From assembly GCA_965651935.1 (NCBI GenBank), contig CBFGTC010000009.1, positions 1 through 64,000 on the forward strand: DNA of 64,000 nucleotides, given 5' to 3'. This document shows positions 17,638 to 25,490 of the stretch, in pieces; position 1 is the stretch's first letter; each line of letters opens with the position of its first letter. The notes below the pieces were generated by a model. That model ran no database searches. It was not told the DNA's origin and saw nothing but the letters and a program-made list of their open reading frames with translations. This DNA comes from JAFEDN01 sp965651935. Its GTDB lineage: Bacteria; Pseudomonadota; Gammaproteobacteria; Coxiellales; Coxiellaceae. Position numbers and translations under genes: made by a program.

Positions 17638-18483
17638 ATGAGTAAAACCAGAGAGCCTGTCTCTCGAGACCCTCACTTAGTGCCGGATGCGCTTTCTTAT
17701 GAAAGCCTTATTTTTGGCTGCATGCAATTAGAAAAGACCGGAGTCTTTCTGGATTATGACGGTACCTTAACCCCTATTCACTTTGACCCCCAGGCAGCAA
17801 TATTAAGCGATAGTACACGTACAAGTTTAATAGCGCTTGCTCAAGTCACTAAGCTGGCTATAGTCAGTGGGCGCAATAAAGATAATGTCAAAGAGTTAGT
17901 TGGGATATCGGATATTTATTACGTAGGGAATCATGGTTTTGATATTGAAGGGCCAACTCAAAATCATCTCCGTTTAGAAATGGGCTTGGAGTGGGTTTCT
18001 TTATTAGAAAAGTGTTATTGGGAAGTCAGGACTCGATTATTGGTGATTCCGGGTGTGCAATTCGAGCCTAAAAAATTAACCGTTACTATCCACCATCGAT
18101 TAGTTGAACAAAGTCAGTTCAAACTGGTTTTTGAAATTTTGCACCAAGTCGTGTCTCAATATCCCCAATTAAAAATTACCACTGGAAAAAAAGTTCTGGA
18201 AATTCGTCCGAATATCCATTGGGATAAAGGCCAAGCCGTATTATGGTTGGCGCAACAATGGGATTTTCTTAACGCTGATCATCGCATTTTATATATCGGA
18301 GATGATATTACCGATGAAGATGCATTTTATTCCCTCCCTGACAACGGGATTGGTATCCTGGTTGGTGAGCACGGTGGAAAAACCTACGCGGATTATCATT
18401 TACAAGATACAAATCAAGTGAAAATTTTTTTAGATCATTTGACTCAATATCTTAGCAATGGCAAAATGATTACGAAAAAATAG
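17638..18483 (+). CDS. otsB: Trehalose-6-phosphate phosphatase (HAD family)
   Basis: OtsB removes phosphate from trehalose-6-phosphate to give trehalose. The 281 residues have HAD motif I FLDYDGTLTP (nucleophile Asp39, acid/base Asp41), IVSGR, GNHGFDIEGP, and motif IV YIGDDITDEDAF. The ATG is 3 bases after the nuoN stop, so it is probably transcribed with the nuo genes. The synthase OtsA is not in this window, so the source of its substrate is unclear. A different sugar-phosphate substrate is possible. Confidence 0.88.
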   Translation: MSKTREPVSRDPHLVPDALSYESLIFGCMQLEKTGVFLDYDGTLTPIHFDPQAAILSDSTRTSLIALAQVTKLAIVSGRNKDNVKELVGISDIYYVGNHGFDIEGPTQNHLRLEMGLEWVSLLEKCYWEVRTRLLVIPGVQFEPKKLTVTIHHRLVEQSQFKLVFEILHQVVSQYPQLKITTGKKVLEIRPNIHWDKGQAVLWLAQQWDFLNADHRILYIGDDITDEDAFYSLPDNGIGILVGEHGGKTYADYHLQDTNQVKIFLDHLTQYLSNGKMITKK

Positions 18484-18509
18484 GATTTTTTTATCTTAGG
18501 AGTTTCCCC

Positions 18510-19160
18510 TTGATCAAAATCATTATTATAGATGATCACGTCCTAGTGCGTGCCGGTATGCGTGAAATGCTTAAGGAAGTTAAGGGAATCTCCGTGGTGG
18601 GAGACGTCGGTACCGGCAGTGAAGGAATTGAATTGGTGCGTCGTCTGGATGCCGATATCGTTATTTTGGACTTAAAATTACCCGATCTCCCTGGTCTGGA
18701 GGTCACTCAAAAAATACTGAAAATTAATCCTGAAATCAAAATCTTGGTGGTGTCTTCCGTAGTCAATGATTTATTTTTATTTCGATTATTAGAAGCTGGC
18801 GCGCAGGGCTATTTAACGAAAGATGCCAAAAAAGAAGAATTGATTCAAGCTATTAAATCAGTTTACACAGGTCAGCGTGTCATCAGTCCGCAATTGGCTA
18901 AACGCTTAGCTTTGGCTAAAACCGATTATAAAAAAGATAATATTTTTGCGGATATTTCTGAGCGAGAAATGGAAGTCATGATGATGCTTATTCAGGGAAT
19001 TCCGGTTAAAGAAATGGCCGAAAAATTAAATATCAGCCACAAAACAATCCACAGTTACCGCAGCCGCATATTTGAAAAATTAAATGTGAAAACAGACTTG
19101 GCTGTGACTTTATTAGCCATTCACCATGGTTTGATTACGTTAGAAGAAGAAGCATTGTAG
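18510..19160 (+). CDS. LetA/GacA-type response regulator (paralog 1)
   Basis: NarL/FixJ-family two-component regulator of 216 residues. The receiver domain has acidic pocket Asp8-Asp9, phospho-acceptor Asp54 in VILDLKLPD, and Lys in GYLTKD. The C-terminal LuxR-type HTH reads SEREMEVMMMLIQG and ISHKTIHSYRSRIFEKLNV. In Legionella, LetA controls the switch to transmissive phase through small RNAs that sequester CsrA. The start is TTG at 18510 with AGGAG at 18498-18502. A LetA-box-like site overlaps its stop codon. A close paralog lies at 21945-22601. No sensor kinase is next to it. Confidence 0.9.
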   Translation: MIKIIIIDDHVLVRAGMREMLKEVKGISVVGDVGTGSEGIELVRRLDADIVILDLKLPDLPGLEVTQKILKINPEIKILVVSSVVNDLFLFRLLEAGAQGYLTKDAKKEELIQAIKSVYTGQRVISPQLAKRLALAKTDYKKDNIFADISEREMEVMMMLIQGIPVKEMAEKLNISHKTIHSYRSRIFEKLNVKTDLAVTLLAIHHGLITLEEEAL

Positions 19161-19170
19161 GAAATTTCTT
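19153..19170 (+). promoter_or_regulatory. LetA/GacA box-like site
   Basis: TGTAGG-AAATTT-CTTACA differs by one base from the GacA consensus TGTAAG-N6-CTTACA and also by one base from the Legionella LetA form TNAGAAATTTCTNA. It overlaps the stop codon of the LetA-like gene. A GATAAT -10-like element near 19221 lies about 60 bases downstream, a distance normal for GacA-activated promoters of rsmY/rsmZ. Confidence 0.5.
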
Positions 19171-19320
19171 ACATCTAATTGCCACCAAATCCTGCATATT
19201 TTTTTATCCTAAAAACTTAAGATAATTAAGGAATGTATGAATGGTTAATGGAGTATAAACAACTCATACAACAAAAAATCGGTAACAAGGAAGTTGATTT
19301 AATTTATAGAAGATAAAAAA
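19171..19320 (+). ncRNA. Possible CsrA-binding leader or small RNA
   Basis: Downstream of the LetA-box-like site, the stretch has repeated GGA motifs (near 19229, 19249 and 19288, with two more near 19474 and 19489), the feature CsrA/RsmA recognises in RsmY/RsmZ RNAs. No clear terminator is seen before the small ORF at 19321, so this may be a 5' leader and not a free RNA. A 27-codon ORF (19233-19316) also fits here but has a badly spaced ribosome site. Confidence 0.25.
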
Positions 19321-19458
19321 ATGAACAATATTAATAAAAGAACAAAAGTCAGTCGATTCGAAAATTTGCCTGTTGAAATTCAAATAAAAATCAAACAGTT
19401 ATTAGCTATGAACGATTTTCGAGCTGCTAAAGCTCTCTACGATAAATATTTAATTTAA
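19321..19458 (+). CDS. Small F-box-like protein, 45 residues
   Basis: ATG at 19321 opens a 45-codon frame too short for most gene finders. Residues 13-42 (SRFENLPVEIQIKIKQLL, then DFRAAKALYDKYL) follow the F-box pattern LPxE-I-xxI-xxLL-xxDF-xAA. It could be a stand-alone minimal F-box, a decayed fragment of a longer F-box protein, or chance similarity. The ribosome site (AGAAG) is weak. It lies downstream of the LetA-box-like element. Confidence 0.4.
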   Translation: MNNINKRTKVSRFENLPVEIQIKIKQLLAMNDFRAAKALYDKYLI

Positions 19459-19548
19459 ATATTAAGAAATAAAGGGAAGCTAAGCGCAGGAAGAATTGGC
19501 TGGCGCTGCTATAATCATAAACACTTATATGGAAAACGATAGGTTTTT

Positions 19549-20181
19549 ATGGATTTATTTCGCAAAAAGACCAGCATCACCGAATCAGAACATCACCACG
19601 GCCCTTTAAAAAAATGCCTAACAGCCACCGATCTTACCTTGTTCGGGGTAGGGGCTATTATCGGCGCCGGTATCTTTGTATTAACCGGCATAGCTGCCGC
19701 GACTAAAGCGGGTCCGGCTATTATTTTATCCTATATTATTGCCGGTTTCGCCTGCGGATTTGCTGCATTAGCTTATGCCGAACTGGCCGCCAGTGTTGGC
19801 GGATGCGGAAGCGCATACAGCTATGCCTATGCCAGAATCGGAGAGTTTTTTGCTTGGCTGATAGGCTGGGACCTTACATGGCGCTAACCAAAGCCCCTTT
19901 AGTGGCGGAATTTTAAACTTGCCAGCCTTAATTATTGTCCTCTTACTCGGTTTGCTACTGCTTGTCGGTGTTAAAGAAAGCGCCCGTTTTAATAATGTCA
20001 TGGTCGGAATAAAACTGTTGGTTATCTTCTTATTTATACTTAGATTTTATCCTGCACGTATTTAATCATTAGTTTGCCCCTAGTGACTATTCTCCGGTTT
20101 TTAATTTGGATGATTTTGGGTTTAATAATTTATTTTTTCTATAGCCGCCGGCATAGTTTATTAAATAGCTCTAAAAATTAA
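19549..20181 (+). pseudogene. Decayed APC-family amino-acid permease
   Basis: Three fragments of one permease lie in order. The first (19549-19887) has the N-terminus DLTLFGVGAIIGAGIFVLTG through GEFFAWLIGWDL and then stops. A second, in another frame from 19901 (SGGILNLPALIIVLLL, GVKESARFNN), belongs to the middle of the family. A third, back in the first frame from about 20044 to 20181 (SLPLVTILRFLIW, IYFFYSRRHS), is its C-terminal end. Roughly 200 or more residues are missing at two deletions, so it cannot encode a working transporter. The full-length family is a cationic/branched-chain amino-acid permease. Confidence 0.85.
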
Positions 20182-20570
20182 TTAACGCTAAACCCTTCGC
20201 AATAAAAACGATTTTCCGTAGACACATAGGTGCTAAAACATTTAAAACTCTGCGTTTGATTCAATTGCGCTAGGACCGCATCCGATTTACAGCTAAAAAG
20301 CGCGCATTCATAGTTAATTTTCATGCCGCTATTAGACAATCCTTTGCCACAAATTCGAACTTGAGGAATAGAAACATTTCTCCATACCGGTTGTTGTTGG
20401 CTATACCAATTTAAACTCCAAGTTTTATTTATTTTTTGATCGTAATAAACCGTTTTACCGTAATTACGCAAGCTTAGACTGGGGCAAGAAATAATCTTAG
20501 TAGCAGGAAAGCTGCTGGAACAAATACCGATCATCAAAAAACCTGCAATAACTAATATATGCTTCTTCAT
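20178..20570 (-). CDS. Exported cysteine-rich protein of unknown function
   Basis: About 130 residues beginning with a signal peptide (MKKHILVIAGFLMIGICSSS). The mature part has cysteines spaced as if for disulfides (in IISCPS, RICGKG, YECALFSCKS, FKCFST, FYCEGF), so a periplasmic or secreted protein is likely. I do not recognise the family. The start is placed at the ATG at 20570 because AAGG lies 9 bases upstream; the ATG at 20579 is too close to it. Its end abuts the permease pseudogene. Confidence 0.7.
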   Translation of the reverse strand: MKKHILVIAGFLMIGICSSSFPATKIISCPSLSLRNYGKTVYYDQKINKTWSLNWYSQQQPVWRNVSIPQVRICGKGLSNSGMKINYECALFSCKSDAVLAQLNQTQSFKCFSTYVSTENRFYCEGFSVN

Positions 20571-20727
20571 ATTGACCATCCTTGTCTTAATGTGTATATA
20601 TTTTGTTCTATTGAATTATAGACTAAAATTTGAACTTTTGCTGAAGCGGCCAATGAGTTATTAACAATTTAGACCGTATTTTTTTGTTTCGCCCCCCCCT
20701 TGTGGGAGAGGGGTGATAAAAAAATAA

Positions 20728-21936
20728 TTATACTAACCCAGCTTTACACTGCAATTGTGAATTTTGAGTTAAGATCGTGTGGTAGACCTGTTGTAACAGA
20801 TGGCTTAAGTGATCATTTTCCTCGTTAGTGGCGCTATTTACTACGGCTGAGATAATAATTCCATTACAGGGCTGGTACATAAATATCGATCGAAAACCTA
20901 AAGTTTTTCCTTCATAAAACCAAAATCGCCCGATATCGGCTTCAAAATTTTGTCCGATGCCTAAGCCAAACCCACGCGAATTAGCAGCAGAACTGGAGGG
21001 AAGAGGTTGGCCATCTGTTGTAGAGACTAATGACATCATTTTATTTTTTTGGTTTCGCCCTAGAATTTTGTTATCTACGAATAACGCTTCCACCCATTTT
21101 ATGATATCTTCAGAATTGCTAATTATCCCCCCTGCCGCAGCAGCCCAAGAGAGATTTCCTTCATAAATATCTTTGCCTACCATCTCAGTCAATTGATAGG
21201 GATCATAGTTATAACCGTATGCCATTCGTTTTTGAATTTTAGGTTCTAAATGATTCAGTAAATAAAACGTGTTGGTCAATTTAAGTGGTTCGATAAGACG
21301 ACTTTTCAATTCTTGCTCATAACTATTGCCGCTGGCTTTTTCAATAACCAAGGAAGCCAGAATATAATTGGTATTGGAATAAAAATATCCTGATTTTAGA
21401 GGTGGATTGTAATTGGCCGGAGGGTAACTAAAGTGAATTAGTTCGGGATTGGTCCAAACTCGCGATAAATTATAATAAACTTGGGAATTCAATAAAGGCG
21501 ATTCGGTATAATTAGGAATCCCCGCTGTCATATTTAAAAGCTGAGTCAAGGTAACATTACCCCATTTATTGTATTGGGGTAACCAATTCTTCAGAGAATC
21601 GCTCAATTTTAACTTATTTTCTTGCTCTAATTGCAATAGCATAGCAGAGGTAAAAGATTTGGTAATTGAACCAATTTGGAATAAAGTATCTTTATCTATC
21701 GGTTTACTCTTGACGTCGTGGGAAATATTGCCAATAAAATAATTTTTAATATTCTGCTTGGGAATATAAACAGATAAAGAAATACCTGAAAAATATTCCT
21801 GATCCTTATATTGGTGAAAATGCGCAGATAAAACATTTTGAACTGGATCGTTCAAATTAGGCTGAACAATTTGTTGTTCATTAGCATAAACAATGGAAAC
21901 AGTTAAAAATGGAATAAATCGTATCAATTTTTTCAT
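20728..21936 (-). CDS. Serine hydrolase, beta-lactamase/DD-peptidase fold
   Basis: A 402-residue exported protein (signal peptide MKKLIRFIPFLTVSIVYA). It has the class C-type Ser-x-x-Lys motif in IGSITKSFTS and the Tyr-x-Asn motif in FYSNTNYILA. The third motif (KTG/HxG) is not obvious, so I call it a serine hydrolase (esterase, D-aminopeptidase or carboxypeptidase-like) and not a true beta-lactamase. It acts outside the inner membrane. It follows the second LetA-like regulator on the same strand after 8 bases and may be cotranscribed with def and the regulator. Confidence 0.85.
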   Translation of the reverse strand: MKKLIRFIPFLTVSIVYANEQQIVQPNLNDPVQNVLSAHFHQYKDQEYFSGISLSVYIPKQNIKNYFIGNISHDVKSKPIDKDTLFQIGSITKSFTSAMLLQLEQENKLKLSDSLKNWLPQYNKWGNVTLTQLLNMTAGIPNYTESPLLNSQVYYNLSRVWTNPELIHFSYPPANYNPPLKSGYFYSNTNYILASLVIEKASGNSYEQELKSRLIEPLKLTNTFYLLNHLEPKIQKRMAYGYNYDPYQLTEMVGKDIYEGNLSWAAAAGGIISNSEDIIKWVEALFVDNKILGRNQKNKMMSLVSTTDGQPLPSSSAANSRGFGLGIGQNFEADIGRFWFYEGKTLGFRSIFMYQPCNGIIISAVVNSATNEENDHLSHLLQQVYHTILTQNSQLQCKAGLV

Positions 21937-21944
21937 ATAGTCAA

Positions 21945-22601
21945 TTAGCTGATAATTTCAGTGTCTTCAAGTGTTATTAAACCTTTTTTTATCGCATAAA
22001 AAGTCAATGCGACTTCATTTTCTAAATTTAATTTTTCAAATATGCGGCTACGGTAACTGTGCACGGTTTTAATACTCAAAAATAATCGTAAAGCAATTTC
22101 ATTCACCTCCACACCACGGATCATCATTATCATGACTTCCATTTCTCTATCAGTTAATCTATCAAATTCCGCTAACAATCGATTATCGATTTTAGCGAAC
22201 GCTAAGCGCCGGGCAATTTCCGGGCTAATAATGTGTTGGCCATTGTAGACCGTTTTAATTGCGTTGACCAATTCTTCTTTACTGCACGATTTTGTTAAAT
22301 AACCACAGGCCCCAGCCTCTAAAATGCGAAATGGAAATAAGTCGTTGATGGCGGCAGTGACGACCAATACTTTTATTTCAGGGTCATTGCGGACCAAACG
22401 CGATGTGGCTTCTAAGCCAGTGATGTCTGGCAACTTGAAATCCAATATTACGACGTTGGGCTTTAATTCCCGAGTTAATTGAATCCCTTCAAATCCGTTT
22501 TGAGCTTCGCCGATAATGTTAATTTCTGGGATGTCTTCCAGCATTTGGCGAATGCCGCTGCGTACCAGAGAATGATCGTCAATTAAAAGTACTTTAATCA
22601 T
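21945..22601 (-). CDS. LetA/GacA-type response regulator (paralog 2)
   Basis: A 218-residue NarL-family regulator, plainly paralogous to the one at 18510-19160: MIKVLLIDDHSLVRSGIRQML, phospho-acceptor Asp54 in VILDFKLPD, GYLTKS, TDREMEVMIMMIRG and SIKTVHSYRSRIFEKLNL. The start is taken as the ATG at 22601, which gives the conserved MIKV N-terminus and overlaps the end of def by 8 bases; a longer frame to 22670 adds residues that no family member has. The HTH recognition region differs from its paralog (LFLSIKTV against LNISHKTI), so targets may differ. Confidence 0.88.
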   Translation of the reverse strand: MIKVLLIDDHSLVRSGIRQMLEDIPEINIIGEAQNGFEGIQLTRELKPNVVILDFKLPDITGLEATSRLVRNDPEIKVLVVTAAINDLFPFRILEAGACGYLTKSCSKEELVNAIKTVYNGQHIISPEIARRLAFAKIDNRLLAEFDRLTDREMEVMIMMIRGVEVNEIALRLFLSIKTVHSYRSRIFEKLNLENEVALTFYAIKKGLITLEDTEIIS

Positions 22602-23163
22602 TTTGTTCCATTTCGGCTTGGCGAATGGCCCACATATCGGTTGTCGATCCAAACCGGCAGCCAGGTTCAATTAAATCTGTATACAGGATGCCATTCAAAT
22701 GGTCCACTTCATGTTGGAGCACGCGAGCTAAAAAACCGCGAGCATGATGCTCAATTTTTATTCCTTGTTCATTAAAGCCTTGGTAAATTATTTCGTTAGC
22801 TCGAAATACCTCTCCCATTTTCCCGGGTACTGAATAACAAGCCTCCCAATCTTTATCTTTACCGGATTCCGCAATAATTTGATAGCTGGGATTAATTAAT
22901 ACGGTTAAAGGGACGGTATCAAAAATATTTTTCCGGACTTTGTTCGCTTCAGGAGGTATTTGAAATAAAATCACCCGTTGCGAATGACCGACTTGTGGTG
23001 CAGCTAATCCTGCTGGTTTTCCATAAGGACTGGCGAGTGTTTCGATAAAGTCACGCATTTCAGCAATAATCTGTTTAATTTCTGCGGAAAGGGGAAAAAT
23101 CACTTCTTGGGCGGGTTGTCGAAGAGTCCCTTGCGGCGAATCCATGATTGATAAGAGTTCCAT
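22594..23163 (-). CDS. def: Peptide deformylase
   Basis: Removes the formyl group from N-terminal Met of new proteins. The 189 residues have the metal-binding HEVDH in LQHEVDHLNGILY, and motif 1 as GLAAPQVG. Motif 2 is EACYS where most have EGCLS, so this is a divergent def paralog; the metal-ligand Cys is present. A canonical def next to fmt may exist elsewhere. The gene overlaps the downstream regulator by 8 bases. An internal ATG at residue 7 is an alternative start. Confidence 0.88.
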   Translation of the reverse strand: MELLSIMDSPQGTLRQPAQEVIFPLSAEIKQIIAEMRDFIETLASPYGKPAGLAAPQVGHSQRVILFQIPPEANKVRKNIFDTVPLTVLINPSYQIIAESGKDKDWEACYSVPGKMGEVFRANEIIYQGFNEQGIKIEHHARGFLARVLQHEVDHLNGILYTDLIEPGCRFGSTTDMWAIRQAEMEQND

Positions 23164-23233
23164 ACCGATATAATGTCCATATTTAAAAAAAATGTAAAGC
23201 TTTGCCTAATCGGTCGGTCGCAATTTCTGAAAT

Positions 23234-24586
23234 TTACTTTAATGGAAGACTCCTTTTTTCCAAATGTTGAAGCAATTTGGAAATTTTAAATTGGATTTCT
23301 TGGAACTCTAATTCTGGCACAGAGTCCTTCACGATACCGCCGCCCCCGTAACAATGGAGTTGATTTTGAGAACCAATTAAAGTTCGAATGGCGATGTTGC
23401 TTTCCAATCTTCCTCGAGAGTCCAAAGAGAAAATACTGCCGCAATAAAGCGAGCGCCGGTGTGGTTCCAGTTGATCAATAATTTCCATGGCGCGCCGTTT
23501 AGGCGCGCCGGTAATCGAGCCTCCAGGAAAGCAATGTCGCAGTAAATCCAGGGCGTGATAGGATTCTTCCAATTCTCCTACCACAGTGCTAATGAGGTGA
23601 TGGACGTTGCTAAAGCTATGCAGAGCACATAACTCGGGTGTTTTAACCGAGCCTGGCCGACAGCATTTACTCAGATCATTGCGCAATAAATCAACTATCA
23701 TAATATTTTCAGCGCGATCTTTTGCACTTAATAAAAGTTCTTGGGCGGCCAGACGATCTTGTTCAAGATGATTAAATCGACCCCGCGTGCCTTTTATTGG
23801 TTGAGTTAACACCTGCCGGGTGGCAATTTTAATAAATCGTTCGGGGGATAAACATAACACGGCATCGGTTTCTAATTGCAGAAAAGCCGCCATGGGCATC
23901 GGGTTGACCTGACGCAAAATCTGATATGCCGTCCATAAAGAGCCTTGATATGCCGCGCTAAAACGTTGGGCTAAATTTATTTGATAACAATCCCCGGCAT
24001 TAATGTGTGATTTTATTTGAGCAAAAGCAGTTGCATAGTCCGCTTTGCTCATGTTCGATTGGAAATTTTGGGTAATTTCAAATTCCGCTTGAATGAGATA
24101 AGGTTGGGAAATTTTTTGGATAATCGCTTTAATTTGTGGGTCCGAAGTGGGTTGGCGACTGCATAAATACGTTTTTTTTTCTAAGTGATCAGTGACGATA
24201 CTCCAATCGTAAAAACCAATCATCGCTAAAGGTAGGTTAATATCGGCAATCGCTTTTGAGTTTATTCCCATGAGCGACATGCCTATGTCGTAAGTTAAAT
24301 AACCGATTGCGCCGATGGTAAAGGGTAAGTGGGGTGCAGCAGTCTCATGAGTAAAATTATAGTGTTGATTTAAAACGGCCATTGCTAATTCGAGGGGATC
24401 TTTAGCGTCTTGATTGATTTTGATCACATGGACTGGATCTGCGGCAATAATGTCAAATCGATCTTTTCCGCAGCTATCGAGAAAAATAGAATAAGGTTGA
24501 TTGGTGAAATGAGTAAAAACACCAACACTATTATTTTGATAATCTAATGGAGTAATATACATGGAGAAAACAGAATCATATGACAT
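23234..24586 (-). CDS. pabB: Aminodeoxychorismate synthase component I
   Basis: Makes 4-amino-4-deoxychorismate from chorismate for folate synthesis. The 450 residues have the chorismate-binding core. PIKGTRGR with the catalytic Lys marks PabB, where TrpE has PIAGT. Also present are SAKDRAENIMIVDLLRNDL and FPGGSITGAPK. The partner PabA is not in the window. No clear ribosome site helps choose between the ATG at 24586 and one 8 codons later. Confidence 0.9.
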   Translation of the reverse strand: MSYDSVFSMYITPLDYQNNSVGVFTHFTNQPYSIFLDSCGKDRFDIIAADPVHVIKINQDAKDPLELAMAVLNQHYNFTHETAAPHLPFTIGAIGYLTYDIGMSLMGINSKAIADINLPLAMIGFYDWSIVTDHLEKKTYLCSRQPTSDPQIKAIIQKISQPYLIQAEFEITQNFQSNMSKADYATAFAQIKSHINAGDCYQINLAQRFSAAYQGSLWTAYQILRQVNPMPMAAFLQLETDAVLCLSPERFIKIATRQVLTQPIKGTRGRFNHLEQDRLAAQELLLSAKDRAENIMIVDLLRNDLSKCCRPGSVKTPELCALHSFSNVHHLISTVVGELEESYHALDLLRHCFPGGSITGAPKRRAMEIIDQLEPHRRSLYCGSIFSLDSRGRLESNIAIRTLIGSQNQLHCYGGGGIVKDSVPELEFQEIQFKISKLLQHLEKRSLPLK

Positions 24587-24611
24587 CTATTGCTGGGAGG
24601 TCAAGTTTTTT

Positions 24612-24690
24612 ATTGCTCCTCATCTGACGCGCATAGCGCGTCGACCTCTCCCAAAGGGAGAGATAATAAGATTTTGAACAGATTCTGAAA
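24612..24690 (+). repeat. Dispersed palindromic repeat, copy A
   Basis: Holds two perfect hairpins: GACGCGC-ATA-GCGCGTC (24626-24642) and CTCTCCC-AAA-GGGAGAG (24646-24662), followed by TTTTGAACAGATTCT. The reverse complement of 42087-42162 aligns with it along its length, including the shared TTTGAACAGATTCT end. It lies between the divergent pabB and tsaB. Confidence 0.7.
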
Positions 24691-24799
24691 TTCTAGATTC
24701 AGTGGAATAAGGTACAGGATTGATATCATTAAAGTTTCTGATAATAAATGGTTTATCTAGTTTTTTTACCTGAAACGGAGAGAAAGCGGAGAATATTTT

Positions 24800-25483
24800 A
24801 TGAAAATTTTAGCTTTTGAAACGACCACTTCCGCTTGTTCGGTGGCTTTATCTTACCAGGGTGAGATTAAAGAGTCATTCAAACTCGCGCCTCAGCGCCA
24901 TGCTGAATTAATATTGCCTACGATAGATCAATTGCTTCGGGAAGCCGGTATTAAATTAAATCAGTTAGACGTTATCTGCATCGGTCATGGGCCTGGAAGT
25001 TTTATGGGCGCTAGAATTGCAGTGGGGGTCGCGCAAGGTTTGGCTTTTGGCGCTGATCTTTCCGTGATAGGGATTTCTACCTTGCAAATTTTAGCGCAAA
25101 CGGCGTATCAACTGACCCAGCGTCCTGAAATAATAACGGCTTGGGATGCGCGTATGAATGCAATTTATTGGGGAGTTTATCGACTCAATCAACAAGGAAT
25201 TATGATTCCTATGCAAGAGGACGCTTTAAATAATCCAGATGAATTGAACATTCCCGCGGGAACGTCGTGGCTTCTCACGGGCAATGCTTGGCAAACTTAT
25301 CGACAGTCTTTAGAGAAAGTGATATCCTGCCTGGACGAGAAAACAGATATTTATCCTCGCGCAACGGCGATGATCCCTTTGGCAGAAGTATTTTATCAGG
25401 AGGGGAAAGCCCGGGGTCCAGTGGAAATTGAACCTGTTTATCTGCGTAATGATATTGCGAATGTTAGCAAAAAATCTTCATGA
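24800..25483 (+). CDS. tsaB: tRNA threonylcarbamoyladenosine biosynthesis protein TsaB
   Basis: Partner of TsaD and TsaE in making t6A37 on ANN-decoding tRNAs. The 227 residues have the ASKHA-type N-terminus MKILAFETTTSACSVAL, RHAELILPTI, and GPGSFMGARIAVGVAQGLAFG. Length is normal. A downstream small gene follows almost directly. Confidence 0.95.
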   Translation: MKILAFETTTSACSVALSYQGEIKESFKLAPQRHAELILPTIDQLLREAGIKLNQLDVICIGHGPGSFMGARIAVGVAQGLAFGADLSVIGISTLQILAQTAYQLTQRPEIITAWDARMNAIYWGVYRLNQQGIMIPMQEDALNNPDELNIPAGTSWLLTGNAWQTYRQSLEKVISCLDEKTDIYPRATAMIPLAEVFYQEGKARGPVEIEPVYLRNDIANVSKKSS

Positions 25484-25490
25484 GGATGTG

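Noticed and set aside
19233..19316. 27-codon ORF before the F-box-like mini-ORF
   Set aside because: The AAGGA directly touches the ATG, and no family is recognised; the stretch fits better as leader or RNA.
20693..20715. G/C-rich stem after the serine hydrolase gene as a terminator
   Set aside because: The stem is short and there is no T-run in the right place; it looks more like a worn repeat.
20728..21936. Calling the serine hydrolase a beta-lactamase resistance gene
   Set aside because: SxxK and YxN are present but the KTG-type motif is not visible; many esterases and peptidases share this pattern.
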